Assembly: GCA_050011155.1 (NCBI GenBank)
Contig: JBEKJP010000030.1
Location: 1 to 64,000 of the forward strand
Length of the DNA: 64,000 nucleotides
From: Palsa-504 sp050011155
GTDB taxonomy: Bacteria; Actinomycetota; Actinomycetes; Streptosporangiales; Streptosporangiaceae
Direction of reading: 5' to 3'
Positions 58,804 to 64,000 of the stretch are shown piece by piece. The position numbers were made by a program, and so were the translations under genes. The notes beneath the pieces are model-generated. The model searched no databases. It was not told the origin of the DNA and saw only the letters and a program-made list of their open reading frames with translations. Numbering within the stretch: position 1 is the stretch's first letter; every line of letters starts with the position of its first letter.

Positions 58804-61227
58804 TTATCCGCCAAGGAGGCTGCCGTGGCCGTTCCGGACATCCCGCCTGGCTTCGACTTCACCGACCCCGAGATCTACACCACCAGGGTGCCCAACGAGG
58901 AGCTGGCCGAACTGCGCCGGGCCGCGCCGGTCTGGTGGGTCAGCCAGCGCCGCGGCTCGGCCGGGTTCGACGACGAGGGCTACTGGGCGGTCACCAGGCA
59001 CGCCGACATCCTGGCCGTGTCCAAGACCCCTGACGTCTTCTCCTCCACCAGGAACACCGCGCTGATCCGGTTCAAGGAGGGCACCCCGCGCGAGTCCATC
59101 GACATGCAGGGGATCATCCTGCTCAACATGGACCCGCCCCAGCACACCAGGATGCGCGGCATCGTCTCCCGCGGGTTCACCCCCCGCGCCATCGGCAACC
59201 TGCGCCAGGTCCTGACCGAACGGGCCGAGCGCATCGTGGCCGGCGCGGTGGAGTCCGGCACCGGGGACTTCGTCGCCGACGTGGCGTCCGAGCTGCCGCT
59301 GCAGGCGATCAGCGAGCTGATCGGCGTCCCCCAGGAGGACCGGAGCAAGATCTTCGCCTGGTCCAACCGGCTGATCGGCTACGACGACGAGGCGCCGGGG
59401 CAGGAGAACAGCGGAGAGATGGCCGCCATCGAGATCCTCGGCTACAGCATGGCCATGGCCGAGGAGCGCCGCAAGTGCCCCGCCGACGACATCGTCACCA
59501 AGCTGATCAGCGCCGAGATCGACGGCCACGCGCTGGGCGACGACGAGTTCGGGTACTTCGTGATGATGCTGGCGGTGGCGGGCAACGAGACCACCCGCAA
59601 CGCCATCACGCACGGCATGAACGCCTTCTTCGAGTACCCGGAGCAGTGGGAGCGGTTCAAGGAGACGCGCGCGGAGACCGCCGCCGACGAGATCGTCCGC
59701 TGGGCCACCCCGATCACCGTGTTCCAGCGCACCGCCACCAGGGACACCGAGCTCGGCGGCCAGCAGATCAAGGCGGGCGACCGGCTCGGCCTGTTCTACC
59801 GGTCGGCCAACTTCGACGAGGAGGTCTTCGACGAGCCCGGCCGGTTCGACATCGGCCGCGACCCGAACCCGCACCTCGGCTACGGCGGCCTCGGCACCCA
59901 CTACTGCCTGGGCGCCAGCCTGGCCAAGCTGGAGATCCAGCTCATCTTCAACGCCATCGCCGACACGATGCCGGACATCGCCCGGCTCGGCGACCCGGTG
60001 CGCCTGCGCTCCGGCTGGATCAACGGCATCAAGAGCCTGCCCGTCACCTACGCCCCCTAACACGAGGACGGGGACGGACTGGCGCGGCACGGCGTTGGCG
60101 AAGCCCGCGGCTACGGTGCTCATCACCAGCCCGATGACCGGGAAGAACATCAGCATGAGCAGGTACCCGGCTACGTTGTTGCCGGTATTGAGCTCATAAC
60201 GGTAGGTGGCGAGCGCAGTCATGGGCCGGCCGTGGGTAAGCCAGTGCACCAGCCATGGGGACCTGATCATCAGCAGGGCCGTGCCGGCGCCGAGCACGCT
60301 GGTGAACATGGCGGCGAGCCCGTTCGCCAGCAGCCCGGCGGCGACGCCCTGGCCGAACCTGACCAGGTGCGGCGGCCGGGCGCCGTCGGGCTCGCGGCAC
60401 CGCCGCCCGGCCAGCACGCCGGCCGCGGCCGGGCCGCCGAACAGCAGGATCCAGGCCAGCGCTACCAGCGGGTCGGCCGTTGAGCCCGGCAGCCACGGAT
60501 TGGTGGCCGACTGGGCGAGCCCGAGCGGGTCCACCGCGAACATGACCGCCCCGAACAGCACGCCGGCGCCGATGCCGGTAACCAGCGTGCTCCGGGTGAG
60601 GTCGGCTCGCCGTGAGGTCAGGAACAGGGTGACGCCCACGTATCCGATGATCATCAGCATGACCAGGATCTCGGCTTGCCAGCTCGGCCCTCCGACCGAC
60701 CGGCCGGGCACCACGCCCGCGCAGCCCTGGCCGCCGCAGAAGATGCTCAGGTAAGCAGGCTGCCTCGGCGCCAGCCGGTTGTGCGCATCCAGGACGGTGA
60801 AGGCCGGCACCAAGGCCAGGGCCGCCGCGCTGCACAGGACGCGCATGGACCGGGCGACCCGGCTGGGACTGGCCGGCCCGAAGAGCCGCCGGGACACCAG
60901 CGGCAGCACGGCCACCACCAGCAGCGCCGGGGCGATCGCGTTGAGCCGGCCTTCGGCGACATGGCCGGCCCATGGCTGCGGCCAGGCCGCCCACGCCGCC
61001 GCCGCGGCGGCCGCCGCGCACAGCAGCGCGCGGCCGAGCCGACGCGGTGTCAGCGCCTCCCGCGCGAGCATCCACACCCCGCCCGCGCGCCAGGCCAGCC
61101 GGGTCAGCCCCGGCGGCACCTCGCGGGCCTCGGCCCAGATCGCCGCGACCCAGTCCCGCCGCCCGGCGGGCAGCAGCCACGCCACACCCCGCCCGACCGC
61201 GGCCAGCACCTGGTTCGGCTTACCCAC
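58804..61227 (-). CDS. PadR-associated membrane protein, first copy; recognisable part 60061-61227, then stop-less extension
   Basis: The first 389 codons encode a membrane protein. It has the soluble prefix WLLPAGRRDWVAAIWAEARE and WRAGGVWMLAREAL, then seven to eight helices, among them FPVIGLVMSTVAAGF near the end. The paralogue next door (61237-62424) has the same order, with FPVIGLFMAAAGVAG and then 25 more residues before its stop. Here no stop follows; the frame runs on antisense through all of cyp125 to 58804. The codon after the last plausible one is TTA, opposite the cyp125 stop. I take the real protein to end near 60061. Function unknown. Confidence 0.65.
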   Translation of the reverse strand: MGKPNQVLAAVGRGVAWLLPAGRRDWVAAIWAEAREVPPGLTRLAWRAGGVWMLAREALTPRRLGRALLCAAAAAAAAWAAWPQPWAGHVAEGRLNAIAPALLVVAVLPLVSRRLFGPASPSRVARSMRVLCSAAALALVPAFTVLDAHNRLAPRQPAYLSIFCGGQGCAGVVPGRSVGGPSWQAEILVMLMIIGYVGVTLFLTSRRADLTRSTLVTGIGAGVLFGAVMFAVDPLGLAQSATNPWLPGSTADPLVALAWILLFGGPAAAGVLAGRRCREPDGARPPHLVRFGQGVAAGLLANGLAAMFTSVLGAGTALLMIRSPWLVHWLTHGRPMTALATYRYELNTGNNVAGYLLMLMFFPVIGLVMSTVAAGFANAVPRQSVPVLVLGGVGDGQALDAVDPAGAQAHRVAEPGDVRHRVGDGVEDELDLQLGQAGAQAVVGAEAAVAEVRVRVAADVEPAGLVEDLLVEVGRPVEQAEPVARLDLLAAELGVPGGGALEHGDRGGPADDLVGGGLRARLLEPLPLLRVLEEGVHAVRDGVAGGLVARHRQHHHEVPELVVAQRVAVDLGADQLGDDVVGGALAALLGHGHAVAEDLDGGHLSAVLLPRRLVVVADQPVGPGEDLAPVLLGDADQLADRLQRQLGRHVGDEVPGAGLHRAGHDALGPFGQDLAQVADGAGGEPAGDDAAHPGVLGRVHVEQDDPLHVDGLARGALLEPDQRGVPGGGEDVRGLGHGQDVGVPGDRPVALVVEPGRAAALADPPDRRGPAQFGQLLVGHPGGVDLGVGEVEARRDVRNGHGSLLGG
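58825..60060 (+). CDS. cyp125: CYP125-family sterol C26-monooxygenase
   Basis: A 411-residue cytochrome P450 from GTG 58825 (AAGGAGG upstream). It has PPGFDFTDPEIYTTRVP at the start, LNMDPPQHTRMRGIVSRGFT near 110, AGNETTRNAITHGMNAF near 255 (I helix), ExxR in DEIVR near 290 and the haem loop YGGLGTHYCLGASLA near 350 (Cys thiolate). The pattern matches CYP125A1, which hydroxylates and oxidises the terminal methyl of cholesterol or cholestenone. It is controlled by the KstR box upstream. Its TAA stop abuts the 3' end of the next gene. Confidence 0.95.
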   Translation: MAVPDIPPGFDFTDPEIYTTRVPNEELAELRRAAPVWWVSQRRGSAGFDDEGYWAVTRHADILAVSKTPDVFSSTRNTALIRFKEGTPRESIDMQGIILLNMDPPQHTRMRGIVSRGFTPRAIGNLRQVLTERAERIVAGAVESGTGDFVADVASELPLQAISELIGVPQEDRSKIFAWSNRLIGYDDEAPGQENSGEMAAIEILGYSMAMAEERRKCPADDIVTKLISAEIDGHALGDDEFGYFVMMLAVAGNETTRNAITHGMNAFFEYPEQWERFKETRAETAADEIVRWATPITVFQRTATRDTELGGQQIKAGDRLGLFYRSANFDEEVFDEPGRFDIGRDPNPHLGYGGLGTHYCLGASLAKLEIQLIFNAIADTMPDIARLGDPVRLRSGWINGIKSLPVTYAP

Positions 61228-61236
61228 GGGATCCCC

Positions 61237-62424
61237 CTACCGCCCCTGAGCCGCCTGCGGCATCAACTGGCCGTGATCATCGAAAAACGCCTCTCTGGGC
61301 CTGGTCCCGGCCACCCCCGCCGCCGCCATGAACAGGCCGATGACCGGGAAGGCGACGCACATGAGGGCGTACATCTGCGTCCCCATGCTGGCGTTGAGCT
61401 CGGTGTGGTACAGGGAAAGCGCGCTCAGGTGCTGGCTGTGGTAGAGCCAGTCCCGCACCGCGGCCGACTTGAGCATCAGCGCTGTCGTGCTGGTGCCAAG
61501 GCCGGTGACGAGCAGCGCGCCGGTCAGGTTGGCCAGCACCCCGGCCGCGATGCCCTGCCTGATCGCGGCGCCGGCCATGGGCGCCGACCCGTCCGCCCCG
61601 CGGCAGTACCGGGCGGCCAGCACGGCCGCCGCCACCGGCCCGCCCACCAGCAGCAGCCAGGCCAGCGCGACCAGCGGGTCGACATCGGACCCCGGCAGCC
61701 ACGGGTTGGTGGCGTACAGGCCGAGGCCGAGCGGCGCCACCGCGTACATGACCAGGCCGAGCAGCAGGCCCGCGCCGGTGCCGATCGCCAGCGTGCTCCG
61801 GCTCACCAAGGACCGCTGCGAGGTCAGCCAGAGCAGCACCGTCACGTACCCGGCGATGACCAGCAAGATGGTGATCTCACCCTGCCAGGGCGGTCCCCCC
61901 GACGACGCGCCCGGCACCCCGGTGAAGTTGTAGAGGTTATAGACGCGCAGGTAATCCGGCTGCCGCGGGGTCAGTTCGGCGAACACCTCGACGATGACCC
62001 GGGCCGGGATCAGGGCCAGGATCGCGGCCCAGCAGAACAGCCGCAGGGCGCGTCCGGCCCGGCTTGGACTGGCCGCACCGAAGAACCGGCGAGCCAGCAG
62101 CGGCAGCCCGGCCAGCAGCACCACCGTCACGATCACGCCGACCTGCCCGACCAGGGCGTGGCCCACCGTCGGCTGCGGCCAGGCCAGCCAGGCGGCGGCC
62201 GCCGCGGCCGCCCCGAACAGCGTCACCTTGAGGAGCCGGCGCGGCAGCAGGATCTCCCGGGCGACCATCCAGATCCCGCCCGCGCGCCAGGCTAGCCGCG
62301 GGAACCCCGGCGGCACCTCGTACGCCTCGGCCCAGACCGCCTCGATCCAGTCCCGCCGCCCGGCCGGCAGCAGCGACGCCAGCCCGCGCCCGGCCACGGC
62401 CATCATCCGGTTCAGTCCGCTCAC
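61237..62424 (-). CDS. PadR-associated membrane protein, second copy
   Basis: A 395-residue paralogue of the preceding protein. It has the prefix LLPAGRRDWIEAVWAEAYEVPPG, WRAGGIWMVAREILLP, then helices, shared blocks YATNPWLPGSDVDPLVALAWLL and FPVIGLFMAAAG, and a short polar tail. It lies 4 bases after the padR gene and 9 bases before its paralogue, so the three form one operon. The repeated WAEA(R/Y)EVPPG prefix is soluble. Function unknown. Confidence 0.82.
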   Translation of the reverse strand: MSGLNRMMAVAGRGLASLLPAGRRDWIEAVWAEAYEVPPGFPRLAWRAGGIWMVAREILLPRRLLKVTLFGAAAAAAAWLAWPQPTVGHALVGQVGVIVTVVLLAGLPLLARRFFGAASPSRAGRALRLFCWAAILALIPARVIVEVFAELTPRQPDYLRVYNLYNFTGVPGASSGGPPWQGEITILLVIAGYVTVLLWLTSQRSLVSRSTLAIGTGAGLLLGLVMYAVAPLGLGLYATNPWLPGSDVDPLVALAWLLLVGGPVAAAVLAARYCRGADGSAPMAGAAIRQGIAAGVLANLTGALLVTGLGTSTTALMLKSAAVRDWLYHSQHLSALSLYHTELNASMGTQMYALMCVAFPVIGLFMAAAGVAGTRPREAFFDDHGQLMPQAAQGR

Positions 62425-62428
62425 GACC

Positions 62429-62803
62429 TCACCCGCCTGTCATCGCACCACGGGGCGTCGGCGCCGGCCGCAGGCCCGCGCGCACCTTCCGGTTACCCGC
62501 CTGCCCCGCCGCCAGTTGGGGCGCCCGTTCGGCCAGGCTGGCCAGCGCCCCCGTAGCACTGGCCAGCCCGGCCGCCGTCAGCCGGTACAGGTGCCGTCGC
62601 GGCCGCCCCGGCTGCGGCTCGTCCTGCCAGCACGCCTCGACCAGGCCCCGGTCAGCCAGCCGGATCAAGATCGGGTACAGCGTGCCCGACTTCAGCTCGG
62701 TCTGCTTGGCCAGCGCGTACCCGTGCTGCCACTCCGACGGCTGCTGGCTCAGCGCCGCCAGCACGGACAAGGTCTGCGCGGAGAACTCAGAACGTGACGC
62801 CAC
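62429..62803 (-). CDS. PadR-family transcriptional regulator
   Basis: A 124-residue PadR protein with QTLSVLAALSQQPSEWQHGYAL, LKSGTLYPILIRLADRGLVE and the wing GRPRRHLYRLTAAG. GTG start. It heads the operon of the two paralogous membrane proteins. Two direct CTAYATARGTAGG repeats lie upstream as candidate binding sites. Confidence 0.9.
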   Translation of the reverse strand: MASRSEFSAQTLSVLAALSQQPSEWQHGYALAKQTELKSGTLYPILIRLADRGLVEACWQDEPQPGRPRRHLYRLTAAGLASATGALASLAERAPQLAAGQAGNRKVRAGLRPAPTPRGAMTGG

Positions 62804-62813
62804 CCGGCCAACT

Positions 62814-62849
62814 CTACATAGGTAGGAACCGAACGTCTATATAAGTAGG
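62814..62849. promoter_or_regulatory. Direct repeats before padR
   Basis: CTACATAGGTAGG (62814-62826) and CTATATAAGTAGG (62837-62849), 23 bases apart, AT-rich and 11 bases upstream of the padR start. Candidate PadR sites and -10 region. Confidence 0.5.
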
Positions 62850-62860
62850 CCAGGCCGGCC

Positions 62861-62906
62861 GCCACCATCACCACGATGGAACCCCGCCACCATCACCACG
62901 ATGGAA
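62861..62906. repeat. 25-bp-period tandem duplication
   Basis: GCCACCATCACCACGATGGA occurs at 62861 and again at 62886, in non-coding DNA. Each unit contains CCATC...GATGG, so it can form a small hairpin. Confidence 0.85.
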
Positions 62907-63039
62907 CACAGTGGTGGTCAGGCGGGCTGTCGCAGGATCATGATGTCCCGCGGCTGGGCGCTGGGCGCTGGGCGCTGGGCGCTGGGCGGCTGGGCGCTGG
63001 GCGGCCGGGCGGGTGGCTGGGCGGCTGCGTGGCGTGGCG

Positions 63040-63178
63040 TGGGGTGCTGTGGTGTCCTGGGGGGCCGGTGGTGCGCTGTCCCGCGGGATTAGCGGGGTGG
63101 TTTCGGGCTCCGGGGTGATTTTGGTGCATCATGGTCCCCCTTTTTCACCCGGTAGCCCGGATCCACCCGGTTAACTTG
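63040..63178 (-). repeat. 139-bp dispersed intergenic element, copy 2 (inverted)
   Basis: Reverse complement of 29808-29946 with 10 mismatches and no gaps by hand alignment. Intergenic here as well. Confidence 0.9.
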
Positions 63179-63322
63179 CGACTGCGGGTGCAAGTTTGTG
63201 TCCTGATCTCCTCGTGGCCGTGACCCGCCCCACAGCACCGATGTTCCGTGTTAACTTCCGCCATCCGGGAACCCCCCGCCGGGCGCGGCCCGGCCGTCGT
63301 GGCCGGAATGAGGCTCAGGGGC

Positions 63323-63619
63323 CTACAGGGTCAGCGGGGTCGCGGTGAACAGTTCGAGCGAGGGCGGTGAGCTGGCCAGCGCGGCCGCGGTCCGGACGAA
63401 CCGGCCCGAATCCGGGACGGCGAAGTGCGCCCGGACCGCTTCGGTCGACTCCCACCGCTCGAAGAACACCAGCCGCAGCGGGTTCTCCACGTCCCGGTGC
63501 ACCGCGTGCGAGATGCAGCCCGGCTCCGCGCGGGATCGCCTGACGTGCTCCAGGCTGGCCGCCAGCAGTTCGTCGATCGTTTCGGCCTTGCCCGTCACGC
63601 TGCCCGTGATGATGATCAT
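63323..63619 (-). CDS. Antibiotic-biosynthesis-monooxygenase (ABM)-domain protein
   Basis: A 98-residue single-domain protein of the ABM/YgiN family: IITGSVTGKAETIDELLAA at the start, EPGCISHAVHRDVENP near 35, FFERWESTEAVRAHF near 52. It forms ferredoxin-like dimers; members act as cofactor-free quinol monooxygenases or have unknown roles. It lies 10 bases after the thiolase-like gene, so it is probably co-transcribed. Confidence 0.88.
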   Translation of the reverse strand: MIIITGSVTGKAETIDELLAASLEHVRRSRAEPGCISHAVHRDVENPLRLVFFERWESTEAVRAHFAVPDSGRFVRTAAALASSPPSLELFTATPLTL

Positions 63620-63629
63620 GTGCCAGCTT

Positions 63630-64000
63630 TTACCCCGGCGTGCTGGCCACCACCCACATGGAGAAGAACTGGGAGCCGCCGCCGTAGGCGTGCCCGAGCG
63701 CCACTCGCGCCCCTGGGACCTGGTGATCGCCGGCCTTCCCCATCACCTGCAGCGCCGATTCGGCGAAGCGCAGCAGCCCGGACGCCCCGATCGGGTTGGA
63801 GCTGAGCACCCCGCCCGACGGGTTGACCGGGATCTTGCCGCCGATGGCGGTCTCGCCCGCCTCGGTCAGCCGCCAGCCCTCGCCCGGCGCGGCGAAACCG
63901 AGGTTCTCCAGCCACATCGGCTCGTACCAGGAGAACGGGACGTAGATCTCGGCCACGTCGATCTCGTTGATCGGGTCGGTGATCCCGGCCTGCCGCCACA
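63630..64000 (-). CDS. Partial thiolase/lipid-transfer-protein-like enzyme (C-terminus)
   Basis: The last 123 codons of a gene that begins beyond the right edge; the frame is open to base 64000. The visible part contains YVPFSWYEPMWLENLGF, GKIPVNPSGGVLSSNPIGASG and ALGHAYGGGSQFFSMWVV. This is the C-terminal half of the thiolase-fold lipid-transfer proteins (Ltp2/3/4 type) of sterol side-chain degradation, with the NPSGG and GHAYGGG loops of the family. It fits the steroid block at 51-60 kb. Ltp2-type enzymes work as aldolases and Ltp3/4 as thiolases; the fragment does not decide. Confidence 0.82.
   Translation of the reverse strand, partial: WRQAGITDPINEIDVAEIYVPFSWYEPMWLENLGFAAPGEGWRLTEAGETAIGGKIPVNPSGGVLSSNPIGASGLLRFAESALQVMGKAGDHQVPGARVALGHAYGGGSQFFSMWVVASTPG

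Larger units (their letters stand above)
62804..63322. other. 519-bp intergenic region with repeats
   Basis: From left: PadR-type direct repeats (62814-62849), a 25-bp-period repeat (62861-62906), a run of GCTGGGC heptamers (about 62956-63010), the second 139-bp dispersed element (63040-63178), another GTTAACTTCCGCC near 63250, and a small CGGCC/GGCCG stem near 63291-63305. No credible gene was found. Confidence 0.65.

Noticed and set aside
58804..60060. Reading the membrane-protein frame through cyp125 as a genuine fusion domain
   Set aside because: The antisense extension mirrors cyp125 codon by codon and shows no fold or motif. It results from the missing stop, not from a real domain.
62956..63010. 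Possible CRISPR-like repeats near the right end and at 30101-30157
   Set aside because: The units are contiguous 7-25-bp tandem repeats without spacers, and no cas genes are present.

Overview
The window is very GC-rich (roughly 70 percent by eye), gene-dense, and uses many GTG starts and 4-bp ATGA/GTGA gene overlaps. Together with an F420-type LLM oxidoreductase, a SigK/RskA pair, a CYP125/FadA5 steroid module and KstR-type operators, this points to a large-genome soil actinomycete outside Mycobacterium. No rRNA, tRNA, CRISPR array, transposase or phage gene was seen, so the genus cannot be fixed from this sequence.

Layout. 1-13 kb: a partial acidic protein, a Clp_N/beta-lactamase fusion, an EstB-like serine hydrolase, a secreted sedolisin, a TetR plus amino-acid permease pair, a MarR/DUF998 divergent pair, membrane proteins and an LLM oxidoreductase. 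12.8-26.6 kb is the most striking block. It holds a CarH/LitR-like B12 photoreceptor repressor and a divergent SRPBCC-epimerase. A five-gene lipid-modification operon follows (amine-oxidase-like flavoprotein, DUF1365, two different cyclopropane-synthase-like methyltransferases, DUF1295). Then come DUF523-DUF1722, a DNA photolyase, a fasciclin lipoprotein, a membrane molybdopterin oxidoreductase and sigK-rskA. Three start points in this block carry the same promoter, CAATCC-N16-CGAATA, so the block reads as a self-contained SigK regulon joined to a light sensor. It resembles the sigK locus of M. tuberculosis (Rv0449c-Rv0444c).

26.8-35.3 kb: a PadR module, an aminoglycoside-phosphotransferase-like kinase, a long intergenic repeat zone, and an ABC exporter (ATPase plus FtsX) bracketed by two lipoproteins of the 'secreted repeat' family. 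35.3-42.8 kb: an RCK-type ion channel, then a lactone-degradation locus matching the Rhodococcus qsd genes (PTE-like lactonase, acyl-CoA ligase, QsdR-type TetR) and a convergent MFS transporter with an unusual repeat-filled loop. 42.9-49.2 kb: hydrogenase maturation (hypF; hypE-hypD-hypC and two SIS proteins around a HypC-like protein). hypE is frameshifted, and the hydrogenase subunits are not in the window.

49.6-64 kb: a Clp_N-only protein with a divergent MerR-like regulator, then a steroid catabolism block. It has acyl-CoA dehydrogenase pair, enoyl-CoA hydratase and fadD3 on one side, fadE30-ipdF divergent with an exact KstR2 box between them, then fadA5/cyp125 divergent around an exact KstR box, and at the right edge a thiolase/lipid-transfer-like gene. 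A second PadR module with two paralogous membrane proteins lies in between. fadA5 and one of these membrane-protein genes lack stop codons at their expected ends and read on antisense through their convergent neighbours.

Two genome-scale patterns cut across these blocks. Short perfect tandem repeats occur throughout; inside genes their units are multiples of three, and between genes they are not. A 139-bp intergenic element also occurs twice, 33 kb apart, in opposite orientation and about 93 percent identical.
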